A stretch of 64,000 bases of DNA from Blastococcus sp. HT6-4 (GTDB lineage: Bacteria; Actinomycetota; Actinomycetes; Mycobacteriales; Geodermatophilaceae), in NCBI RefSeq assembly GCF_039679125.1, contig NZ_CP155551.1, positions 4,154,001 to 4,218,000 of the forward strand, written 5' to 3'. Within the stretch, counting starts at the first letter, position 1; every line of letters starts with the position of its first letter. The notes below the pieces were generated by a model. The model did not search any database. It saw nothing but the letters and a program-made list of their open reading frames with translations, and had not been told where the DNA came from. Made by a program: the position numbers and the translations under genes. Positions 7,929-15,561 of the stretch are shown here, piece after piece.

Positions 7929-8981
7929 TCAGCGGGCGTAGACGGCGACCTCGGAGGCCTTCACGGTCGCCCAGACCTCCGCGCCGGGGGCCAGCCCCAT
8001 CTCCGCGAAGGACGCCGCGGTCACGTCCGCCACCAGCGGCACCTCGCCGGACAGCTCGCACCGCACCGTGGCGCCGTGCGGGGTGGCGGCCACGACCCGG
8101 ACCGGCCAGACGTTGCGCGGGCTGCCGTCGGGACGGGTCGCGTACAGGGCCACCGACTCGGGGCGGACGGCCGCGAAGACCGGGCCGGCCGCCTCCTCGG
8201 CGACCGCCACCACCGCGCCCGAACCCAGCCGCACCAGCCGGCCCTCGCCGGTGCCGGGCAGCAGCGCCAGGCCGACCAACCGGGCCACGTAGTCGGTGCG
8301 CGGGCGACGGGCGACGTCGGCCGGCGCGCCGGTCTGCACCACCCGGCCCTCCTCGACCACGACCACCCGGTCGGCCAGCGCCATCGCGTCCACCGGGTCG
8401 TGCGTGACCAGCACCGTGCTCCCGTCGAAGCCAACCAGGTGCCGGCGCAGGTCGGCCCGGACGGACAGCCGGGTGCGGGCGTCCAGGGCCGACAGCGGCT
8501 CGTCGAGCAGCAGCAGCGCCGGATCGCCCACCAGCGCGCGGGCCAGGGCGGCCCGCTGGGCCTGGCCGCCGGAGAGCTCGGCGGGACGCCGGTCGCCGAG
8601 GCCGTGCAGCCCCACCCGGTCCAGCCACGCGGCCGCCGTCGCCCGCCGCTCGGCCTTCCCGGCGCCCCGCGTCCGGAGCCCGAACGCGACGTTCTCCGCC
8701 ACGCTCAGGTGCGGGAAGAGCAGCGCGTCCTGGAACACGACGCCCAGCGGGCGCCGGTGTGCGGGCAGGTGCGTTCCGGCGGGGACGTCGTCCCAGACCG
8801 CGCCGTCGACGGCGACGCGGCCGTCGTCGGGCGCCAGCAGCCCCGCGAGCACCCGCAGCAGCGTGGACTTCCCGGCCCCGTTCGGCCCGAGGACGGCGAG
8901 CACCTCGCCGTCGGCGACCTCGACCGGGACGTCGAGCACCAGCGAACCCCTCCGGACCGCGACCCGCGCCGAGACGCTCAC
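7929..8981 (-). CDS. modC: Molybdate ABC transporter ATP-binding protein ModC
   Basis: A 350-residue ATPase starting at GTG 8981, overlapping the modB stop by four bases. It has Walker A (GPNGAGKST, ~35), signature LSGGQAQRAALARAL, Walker B LLLLDEPLSALD and switch LVTHD. The C-terminal ~110 residues hold Mop/TOBE-type oxyanion-binding folds (AVRPESVALYATRPDGSPRN, then VTAASFAEMGLAPGAEVWATVKASEVAVY), as in ModC. It energises molybdate uptake through ModB and probably senses molybdate through the regulatory domain. Confidence 0.95.
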   Translation of the reverse strand: MSVSARVAVRRGSLVLDVPVEVADGEVLAVLGPNGAGKSTLLRVLAGLLAPDDGRVAVDGAVWDDVPAGTHLPAHRRPLGVVFQDALLFPHLSVAENVAFGLRTRGAGKAERRATAAAWLDRVGLHGLGDRRPAELSGGQAQRAALARALVGDPALLLLDEPLSALDARTRLSVRADLRRHLVGFDGSTVLVTHDPVDAMALADRVVVVEEGRVVQTGAPADVARRPRTDYVARLVGLALLPGTGEGRLVRLGSGAVVAVAEEAAGPVFAAVRPESVALYATRPDGSPRNVWPVRVVAATPHGATVRCELSGEVPLVADVTAASFAEMGLAPGAEVWATVKASEVAVYAR

Positions 8982-9781
8982 GACCCCACCCGTCCCAGCC
9001 AGCGGTCGCGCAGCAGGAGCAGGGTGGCCAGCGAGACGGCCAGCAGCACCAGCGACAGCACGATCGCCGCCTCCGGCTCCCGCTGCAGCGCCAGGTAGAC
9101 CGCGATCGGCATCGTCTGCGTCGTCCCCGGGAAGTTGCCCGCGAAGGTGATGGTGGCGCCGAACTCCCCCAGCGCCCGGGCCCAGCAGAGGACGGCGCCG
9201 GCAGCCACACCCGGGGCCACCAGCGGGAGGGTCACCCGGCGGAAGGTGGTCCACCGGTCGGCGCCGAGGGTGGCCGCCACGTCCTCGAACCGGGCGTCCG
9301 CGGCCCGCAGCGCCCCCTCGACGCTGACCACGAGGAAGGGCATGGCGACGAACGTCTCGGCGATGACGACGGCGGTCGTCGTGAACGGGATGGTGATGCC
9401 GAAGGCGTCGTCGAGCCAGCTGCCGATGATCCCCTGCCGGCCGAGCACGAGGAACAGCGCGACGCCGCCGACGACGGGCGGCAGCACGAGCGGGACGGTG
9501 ACCAGCGCGCGCAGCACGCTGCGGCCGCGGATGCGGGACCGCGCCAGCACCCACGCCAGCGGCACCCCGAGCACGAGCGAGAGCAGCGTCGCGAGGGTGG
9601 CCGAGACGAGGGAGAGGCGCAGGGCCTGGACCACGCCCGGGCCGGCGAGCTGCTCGCCCACCGACGACCACGGGGCGCGCACCACCAGGCCGACCAGTGG
9701 CAGGACGAGGAACGCGACGCCCAGCGCGGCGGGGACGAGGAGGGGAGCCGGGATCCGCGAGCCGGGCCGCACCCGGCTCAC
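8978..9781 (-). CDS. modB: Molybdate ABC transporter permease ModB
   Basis: A 267-residue inner-membrane permease with five to six hydrophobic segments and the coupling-loop EAA motif (EDVAATLGADRWTTFRRVTLPLVAPGVAAGAVLCWARALGEFGATITFAGN). That last stretch is characteristic of molybdate/tungstate permeases. Start GTG 9781 overlaps the modA stop (GTGA, 9778-9781) and its stop overlaps modC, so modA-modB-modC is a tightly coupled operon. Confidence 0.95.
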   Translation of the reverse strand: MSRVRPGSRIPAPLLVPAALGVAFLVLPLVGLVVRAPWSSVGEQLAGPGVVQALRLSLVSATLATLLSLVLGVPLAWVLARSRIRGRSVLRALVTVPLVLPPVVGGVALFLVLGRQGIIGSWLDDAFGITIPFTTTAVVIAETFVAMPFLVVSVEGALRAADARFEDVAATLGADRWTTFRRVTLPLVAPGVAAGAVLCWARALGEFGATITFAGNFPGTTQTMPIAVYLALQREPEAAIVLSLVLLAVSLATLLLLRDRWLGRVGS

Positions 9782-10587
9782 CGCACCACGAAGCCGGCGC
9801 GGAGCAGCGCCTCCTGCCCCTCGGAGGAGAGCACGAGGTCGACGAACGCCCGGGCGGCGTCGGGGTTGGGGGCGTCGGCGAGGCGGGCCACCGGATAGTC
9901 GTTGAACGTCACCACGGCCTCGTCGAAGCCGTAGAAGTCGACGCCGTCGCCGGCCGCGGTGAGATCCGAGTGGTAGACCAGCCCCGCGTCGACCTCGCCC
10001 AGCTGCACCTTCGTCAGCACCGCGCGGACGTCGTCCTCGTAGGTGTCCGGGGCGTCGGAGAGCCCGGCGGCGTCCAGCACCTCGGCGGCGGCACGACCGC
10101 ACGGCACCTCGGGGGCACAGACGGCGAGCGTCGTCCCCTCGTCGATGATCTCCGCCAGCGAGGAAGGGGCACGCTCCCCCGGCGGCACGGCGACGTCCCC
10201 CGGATCCTCCGTCGGCACGGCGAGGACCAGGGAGTTCCCCGCGAAGACCTGCGGCTCCTCGACGAGGCCGGCACCGGTCAGGCGAGCCATCTGCACCTCG
10301 TCGGCGGAGGCGAAGACGTCGGCCGGCGCACCCTGCTCGATCTGAGCGGCGAGCGCGGTGCTGCCGGCGAAGTTGAACCGGATGTCGAGGCCGGGCTCGT
10401 CGGCCACCAGGTCGTCCCCGAGCTGGGTGAAGACGTCGGTGAGCGATGCGGCGGCGAACACGGTGAGCGTTCCCGACAGCTCCCCGCCGGAGGAGGAACC
10501 CGGCGCATCGGACGAGGCCGCACCGCTGCAGCCGGCGAGCACCAGTGCCGCCGTCCCGAGGATCGCCGCGCGCCGCTGCGCGCTCAT
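9778..10587 (-). CDS. modA: Molybdate-binding lipoprotein ModA
   Basis: A 269-residue periplasmic-type binding protein. The signal peptide ends in a lipobox, LVLAGCSG (Cys ~20), so it is membrane-anchored. The mature part shows the ModA pattern: LTVFAAASLTDVFTQL, FNFAGSTALAAQIEQGAPADVFASAD, and LGEVDAGLVYHSD. These segments place Ser/Thr and backbone amides around molybdate. Start at ATG 10587; the frame extends upstream without a ribosome site. Confidence 0.95.
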   Translation of the reverse strand: MSAQRRAAILGTAALVLAGCSGAASSDAPGSSSGGELSGTLTVFAAASLTDVFTQLGDDLVADEPGLDIRFNFAGSTALAAQIEQGAPADVFASADEVQMARLTGAGLVEEPQVFAGNSLVLAVPTEDPGDVAVPPGERAPSSLAEIIDEGTTLAVCAPEVPCGRAAAEVLDAAGLSDAPDTYEDDVRAVLTKVQLGEVDAGLVYHSDLTAAGDGVDFYGFDEAVVTFNDYPVARLADAPNPDAARAFVDLVLSSEGQEALLRAGFVVR

Positions 10588-10636
10588 CGTGGTGACCCGG
10601 GCGCGGATGCCACGATCAGCGCGCACTCGCGGACCC

Positions 10637-11029
10637 TCACGGCACGTCCACACTGACCTGGGTGGCCTTGACCGTGGCCACCGCGCGCACCCCCGGCTCG
10701 AGGCCCAGCTCGTCGGCGGCCTCCCGCGACATCAGGGAGACGAGCCGGAACGGCCCCGCCTGCAGCTCGACCTGGGCCATCACCGTGTCGCGGACGACGC
10801 GGGTGACGATGCCGGTGAGCCGGTTGCGGGCCGACGACGGCGTCGCCCCGGGCTCGGGGGCCTCGTGCAGCTCGGTCGCCACCCGCGCGAGCGCGACGCC
10901 GTCGACGAGGGCCGGCCCGCCCCCCTCGCGCGACGCCGGAAGCCGCCCGGCCTCGATCCAGCGCCGCACCGTGTCATCGCTCACTCCGAGCAGGCGGGCG
11001 GCCTCGGCGATCCGGTGTTCGGTGGCCAT
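10637..11029 (-). CDS. Helix-turn-helix/Mop (TOBE) molybdate-responsive protein
   Basis: A 130-residue protein with an N-terminal MerR/excisionase-like helix-turn-helix (ATEHRIAEAARLLGVSDDTVRRWIEAGRLP, residues 2-32) and a C-terminal molybdate-binding Mop domain (SARNRLTGIVTRVVRDTVMAQVELQAGPFRLVSLMSREAADELGL and ATVKATQVSVDV). This architecture is typical of actinobacterial genes next to modABC; it probably senses molybdate and regulates the operon or buffers the metal. It lies 49 bases upstream of modA, same strand. ATG 11029 matches the start of homology. Confidence 0.88.
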   Translation of the reverse strand: MATEHRIAEAARLLGVSDDTVRRWIEAGRLPASREGGGPALVDGVALARVATELHEAPEPGATPSSARNRLTGIVTRVVRDTVMAQVELQAGPFRLVSLMSREAADELGLEPGVRAVATVKATQVSVDVP

Positions 11030-11232
11030 CGCGGACACCCTAGCTCCGCAGGTGCGGAACGACAACGCCGAGGGATGCCGCGTCTGCGGCGGCCCGTGGC
11101 GCCTCGGATCACCGCTCCCGCCGGACCCGTGGTGGCCGTAATTGATTCGTAACCACCTATTGGCGTGTAGCCCGGGCCTCAGCGGACATGCAACGAGCCG
11201 ACCCCAGTCCGCACGTGAACAAGGGATTCGAC

Positions 11233-11487
11233 ATGAACAAGCTCACCCGCGGCATCGCTGCCGCTTCCTTCTCCGGCTTCCTCGCGCTCGGCCTCGCCGC
11301 CTGCGGCGAGGAGGAGGGCACCGTCGAGGTCACCGAGACCGAGGAGCTCACGGAGACCGAGGAGCTCGAGACCGAGGTCACCGAGACCCTCGAGCCCACC
11401 GAGACCGAGACCGAGACCGAGGAAGAGGTCGTGGAGACCGAGACCGAGGTCAACACCGAGACCGAGACCGAGTTCGAGACCGAATGA
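11233..11487 (+). CDS. Small lipoprotein with Thr/Glu repeat
   Basis: An 84-residue protein starting at ATG 11233, seven bases after AAGGGA. Residues 1-25 form a signal peptide ending in lipobox LGLAACGEE (Cys ~24). The mature part is almost only Glu, Thr and Val (TETEELTETEEL, TETETETEEEVVETETEV), strongly acidic and extended. The DNA shows reiterated GAGACCGAG units. No family is recognised; it could be an acidic surface tether, a cation-binding lipoprotein, or a spacer whose length varies between strains. It ends four bases before the PMT gene, so the two may be co-transcribed. Confidence 0.75.
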   Translation: MNKLTRGIAAASFSGFLALGLAACGEEEGTVEVTETEELTETEELETEVTETLEPTETETETEEEVVETETEVNTETETEFETE

Positions 11488-11491
11488 TCCG

Positions 11492-12916
11492 GTGAGCACC
11501 GCCGTCGCACCGGCGGAGCAGCACACAGCGGGCGGCGCCTCCGGGCGCCGCCCGTTGTCGGCCTGGGTGGTCCCCCTCGCGTTGCTCTGCGTGGCCGCAG
11601 CCGTGCGGCTGTGGGACCTCGGCGACCCCGACCGGCTGTACTTCGACGAGAAGTACTACGGGGTCGACGCGTACGACTACGTGACCCGCGGCGTCGAGGA
11701 GGGCCGGCCGGCCCATCCACCGATGGGCAAGTGGGTCATCGCGCTCGGCATCCAGCTGTTCGGCTACACGCCGTTCGGCTGGCGCATCGGTGTGGCCGTG
11801 GCCGGGTCCCTGACGGTGCTCCTCGTCCACCTGTGCGGCCTGCGGCTGTTCCGCCGCACCGCACCGGCCGCCCTCGCGGCGCTCCTGGTGGCCCTGGACG
11901 GGCTCGCGGTGACCACCAGCCGCATCGCCATGCTCGACGCGGTGCTCGCCCTGTTCGTGGTCGCCGCCTTCTGGCTGGTCCTGCTGGACCGGGACGCCCG
12001 GCGGCACGGCCGCGGGGGCGGGGAGTCCCTGCGGCGCTCGTTCCTCGGGTCCCGCTACCGCTGGCTGGCCGGGGTCGCTCTCGGGCTGGCGGTCGCCACC
12101 AAGTGGTCCGGCCTGCTGGCCATCGCCGCCGCCGGTCTGCTGATCCTGGGCACGGAGCTGTGCTCCCGCCGCGAGGGGCTCCGCCGCGGCGCCCAGCGGG
12201 CGGCCGCCGTCACCGCCGGGGCCGTCCTGAGCCTCCTGCTGCTGCCCGCCGCCGTCTACGTCGCCGCCCACGCCGGCTGGTTCGCGAACTACGCGGACAG
12301 CTACGCCGCCGAACGCGCCTGCGACGCCGGGGACTGCGGCTCCGGGCCCGGCGACCGGCTCGAGACCTGGTGGGAGATGCACGTCGACCTGGTCGACATG
12401 CACCGCAACCTGGAGGCGACGCACCCCTACCGCTCGGACCCCCTGGGCTGGCCCTGGCTGGAACGGCCGGTGCTCGCCTACGCCGAGAGCTGCACGACGT
12501 CCCAGCAGGAGGCCGGGGAGTGCGAGGTCCCGCCCGGGACTGTCGCGCGGATCACCCTGGTCGGCAGCCCGGCGCTCTGGTGGCCGGCCCTGCTGGCCTA
12601 CCCGGTGCTCCTCTGGCGGGCGGCGGTCCGTCGGGACGGCGTCGCCGCGACGATCCTGGTGCCGCTGGTGCTGCTCTGGCTGCCGTGGCTGGCCGCCGGC
12701 AAGCCCGGCTACTTCTTCTACCTGCTCCCGGCGGTGCCCTTCATCGCCCTGGGCCTGGTCCGGGCCGTGCAGGTCAGCCCCCGCCCCCGCCTGCTCGGGG
12801 GCGGGCTGCTCGTCCTCGCCGTGGCCTGCTTCGCGTTCTTCGCGCCCATCTGGCTAGGGATCCCGCTGGACCGGGACGCCCTCGACCTGCGGTACTGGCT
12901 GCCGTCCTGGCGGTGA
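11492..12916 (+). CDS. Protein O-mannosyltransferase-like glycosyltransferase (GT39)
   Basis: A 474-residue multi-pass membrane enzyme starting at GTG 11492. The first external loop holds LYFDEKYYGVDAYDYV (residues ~50-65) with the catalytic Asp-Glu pair of GT39 enzymes, then AHPPMGKWVIALG, the conserved HPP-GK block. About ten transmembrane segments follow, with an extracytoplasmic loop (ETWWEMHVDLVDMHRNLEATHPYRSDP) carrying the His-containing motif of actinobacterial PMTs. It transfers mannose from polyprenyl-phosphate-mannose to secreted proteins. Its 3' end overlaps the opposite-strand GT87 gene by 63 bases. Confidence 0.9.
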   Translation: MSTAVAPAEQHTAGGASGRRPLSAWVVPLALLCVAAAVRLWDLGDPDRLYFDEKYYGVDAYDYVTRGVEEGRPAHPPMGKWVIALGIQLFGYTPFGWRIGVAVAGSLTVLLVHLCGLRLFRRTAPAALAALLVALDGLAVTTSRIAMLDAVLALFVVAAFWLVLLDRDARRHGRGGGESLRRSFLGSRYRWLAGVALGLAVATKWSGLLAIAAAGLLILGTELCSRREGLRRGAQRAAAVTAGAVLSLLLLPAAVYVAAHAGWFANYADSYAAERACDAGDCGSGPGDRLETWWEMHVDLVDMHRNLEATHPYRSDPLGWPWLERPVLAYAESCTTSQQEAGECEVPPGTVARITLVGSPALWWPALLAYPVLLWRAAVRRDGVAATILVPLVLLWLPWLAAGKPGYFFYLLPAVPFIALGLVRAVQVSPRPRLLGGGLLVLAVACFAFFAPIWLGIPLDRDALDLRYWLPSWR

Positions 12917-14095
12917 GCCGGCCGGCCGGCGCACCACCTCGACGACGACCCACACCAGCGCGAGGGCACGGAGGACGACGGCCACGGCCAGCACCGGGTA
13001 CGGCAGCCCCTCGCCGAAGCCCGCGCGGCCGCCGAGGTAGGGGAACTCGACGGCGTGCACCAGGACGTCGCTGAGCACCACGGCGACGAACGGCGCGGCG
13101 CGACGCAGGACCAGGGCCATGAGCGGCACCAGCCACAGCGTGTACTGCGGCGAGTAGACCTTGTTGGCCAGGATGAAGCAGACGAGCACCGGCAGCAGCA
13201 GCTGCCACCAGTCCTCGGGGCGGCGCCGGCGCACCCCGAGGACGACGACCGCGGTGGCAGCCAACCCGAACACGAGCAGGCTGGCGAGGCTCAGCGCCGC
13301 CGGATCCAGGTTCGGACCACCCAGCCGGGCGAGGAGGAACCAGAGGCTGTCGACGTGCGCGCCCCGACTGCTGCTCAGCTCGTAGAAGCGGTCCCAGCCG
13401 TCGGGCGCGAGCAGGTAGGCCGGCACGTGCACCGCCACGAACACCAGCGCCGCGGCGCCGCCGTGCAGGAGCGCGGCACCGGGCCGGCGCCGCGCCAGGA
13501 GAGCCAGCACGACCAGGGGAACGAGGAAGCCCGGGAACACCTTGGCGGCGGCGCCGAGGCCCGCGAGGACGCCCGAGGCGGTGTGCCGCCCCCGCACGTG
13601 GAGCAGGACCGCCCCGAGCAGCAGCGCCACCGGCAGCGTGTCCCAGTTGAAGAAGGCGTAGAGGAGCAGCGTGGGTGCGGCGGCCCACCACAGCAGCCGC
13701 CCCGGCCCCAGGCCCAGCCGACGCAGCAGCACCAGCGCCACCAGGACCTCGACCACCACGAACAGGCCGTTGGTCGCGGCGAACGTCATGGTGGTGGGGG
13801 CGCCCGGCAGCACGTGCGCGAGGACGGCGGCCAGCCAGATCCGGACGGCGAGCACCGGCGGGTACTCCAGCGGCTCGTCCCCGTAGGGCCCCGCCCCCTC
13901 GTCCAGCCCCCGGCGGGACCACAGCGGGGCCACGTCGGAGTAGCAGTAGCCGTAGAACTGCTCACCGCCGGACCAGCCACCGGGCAGGCAGCGGGCCCGC
14001 ATCCACCAGCCGCCGGCCAGCACCAGCAGGGCGACGCCGACCGCCGCCAGGGTGCCGGCCCGCCGCCGCCTGGTCGATGCGGTGGTGACGGGCAC
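12854..14095 (-). CDS. GT87-type membrane mannosyltransferase
   Basis: A 413-residue protein with about nine to ten hydrophobic segments and a DUF2029/GT87 pattern: early acidic loop (YSDVAPLWSRRGLDEGAGPYGDEPLEYPPVLAV), central FFNWDTLPVALLLGAVLLHVRG and AAKVFPGFLVPLVVLALL, and late NKVYSPQYTLWLVPLMAL. Actinobacterial GT87 enzymes use polyprenyl-phosphate sugars outside the membrane to build lipomannan or arabinogalactan-like glycans. The acceptor is unknown. The gene ends inside the 3' end of the convergent PMT gene. Confidence 0.88.
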   Translation of the reverse strand: MPVTTASTRRRRAGTLAAVGVALLVLAGGWWMRARCLPGGWSGGEQFYGYCYSDVAPLWSRRGLDEGAGPYGDEPLEYPPVLAVRIWLAAVLAHVLPGAPTTMTFAATNGLFVVVEVLVALVLLRRLGLGPGRLLWWAAAPTLLLYAFFNWDTLPVALLLGAVLLHVRGRHTASGVLAGLGAAAKVFPGFLVPLVVLALLARRRPGAALLHGGAAALVFVAVHVPAYLLAPDGWDRFYELSSSRGAHVDSLWFLLARLGGPNLDPAALSLASLLVFGLAATAVVVLGVRRRRPEDWWQLLLPVLVCFILANKVYSPQYTLWLVPLMALVLRRAAPFVAVVLSDVLVHAVEFPYLGGRAGFGEGLPYPVLAVAVVLRALALVWVVVEVVRRPAGSPPGRQPVPQVEGVPVQRDP

Positions 14096-14175
14096 CGCAA
14101 GACCCTAGCCGCGCCTGTGGACGGCGCGCCTCCTCCACAGGCCACCGGCTCCGGGCGTCGGCCCGGGCGGGCAGC

Positions 14176-15417
14176 ATGCCGATCGTGATCGACGACGCCT
14201 GGCTCGCGAACCTGCTCCGGCACCGGGCTCCGGCGCTCAGCGACGCCCGAGTCGCCGCCGAGGTGGCGGCCACGCTCAGCGCGCACGGGTTCGCCCTCGA
14301 CGAGGGTGGCCTGCTCACGCGGACGCTGGGCGACGCACTCGACGCCACCTGGGAGCGGGGATGGCAGCCGGCCGATGTCGCCCATGCCGTCCGGCGGCAG
14401 GTGGGCGCGGGAGCGGTGCCACTGCTCGTCGCCCTGGTCGCCGACCACGCGCGCCGCACGGATGCGGCCTCCCGGGCGCCCGAGGACTGGGTGGAGCAGC
14501 TGCACGAGCTCGGAGCACGTGATGGCGGGGCCGCGGCCGGGGACGCAGGTGGCACCACCACGGTCGTCCTGGCCTGGCACCGGGCCTCTCGGCGGGCACC
14601 GGCCGAGGCGTGGCGGATCGTGCTGCAGCTGACCGGGATGCTGCGCACCACCGCGCGGATCGAGCTCCTCGTGCCGCCGCCGTCGCGGTGGAGCGCAGCC
14701 CCGCGACGCGCCGATCGGTCGGGCGCGACCGACGACGACCGGGCGTTGCGGCGCATCCGCGCGCTGCTGGCAAAGGCGGAGTCGACGGGATTCCCCGACG
14801 AGGCGGAGGCGCTGACGGCCAAGGCGCAGGAGCTCATGACCCGGCACGCGGTGGAGGCGGCGCTGCTCGGCGGCGGCTCGCCGGCTGCCGTCGACGTCGA
14901 CACCCGGCGGGTGCACGTCACCGATCCCTATGCGCGCGCCAAGACCCGGCTGCTGGGCGCCGTCGCGGAGGCGAACGACGTGCAGCTCGTCTGGTATCAG
15001 GGCCTCGGCATCGCCACCCTCGTCGGCCTCCGGTCGGACCTCGACGCGGTGGAGCTGCTGTTCACGTCGTTGCTGCTCCAGGTCGTGCAGGCGCTGGCCG
15101 AAGCGGAACGGCAGCAGGGTCGCGGCGCGGCGCGGTCGTTCCGCCGCGCGTTCCTGCTCGGCTACGCCCACCGCATCGGCGAGCGGCTGGCCGCGGCACG
15201 CCGGGGGGCGACCGCCGAGGCGGAGGAGGAGCGGGGCCTGGATCTGCTCCCGGTGCTGCGGTCGCGGCAGGAGGCGGTGGCGGCCCGGACGGCGGAGCTG
15301 TTCCCCGGGGTCCGGCGCAGCCGCGACCGGTCCTCGGTGGACGCGGGCGGGTGGCACGCCGGCCGGGCCGCGGCCGAGCGAGCCGACGTCGCGCCCCGGC
15401 GATCGTCCCTTCGCTGA
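14176..15417 (+). CDS. DUF2786 domain protein
   Basis: A 413-residue soluble protein. Residues ~190-235 form the DUF2786 motif (ALRRIRALLAKAESTGFPDEAEALTAKAQELMTRHAVEAALL). The following region (KTRLLGAVAEANDVQLVWYQGLGIATLVGLRSDLDAVELLFTSLLLQ) matches the DUF7168-type extension often found with it. The N-terminal ~180 residues are Ala-rich and helical. Biochemical role is unknown; relatives occur in phages and actinobacterial chromosomes. The start at ATG 14176 lies 80 bases from the divergent GT87 start. Confidence 0.85.
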   Translation: MPIVIDDAWLANLLRHRAPALSDARVAAEVAATLSAHGFALDEGGLLTRTLGDALDATWERGWQPADVAHAVRRQVGAGAVPLLVALVADHARRTDAASRAPEDWVEQLHELGARDGGAAAGDAGGTTTVVLAWHRASRRAPAEAWRIVLQLTGMLRTTARIELLVPPPSRWSAAPRRADRSGATDDDRALRRIRALLAKAESTGFPDEAEALTAKAQELMTRHAVEAALLGGGSPAAVDVDTRRVHVTDPYARAKTRLLGAVAEANDVQLVWYQGLGIATLVGLRSDLDAVELLFTSLLLQVVQALAEAERQQGRGAARSFRRAFLLGYAHRIGERLAAARRGATAEAEEERGLDLLPVLRSRQEAVAARTAELFPGVRRSRDRSSVDAGGWHAGRAAAERADVAPRRSSLR

Positions 15418-15491
15418 CGCCCTTCCTTTCCCGCCACCACAGCGATCGAGGGGCCGCCCCGACCACCGGGACCACCGAGCCGCTGCGTCGG

Positions 15492-15507
15492 CGTTCCCGC
15501 GGGAACG
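15492..15507. promoter_or_regulatory. Perfect 16-bp palindrome upstream of the RecQ-like gene
   Basis: CGTTCCCG (15492-15499) is followed directly by its reverse complement (15500-15507), ending 54 bases before the proposed start. It could be an operator. It does not fit the actinobacterial SOS box, and no regulator can be assigned. In such G+C-rich DNA a chance palindrome is possible. Confidence 0.35.
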
Positions 15508-15561
15508 TGACGTGGGCCAGGGCACGGTTTGCCGCGGACCGCCGCAGGGGAGAGGCAGCCG

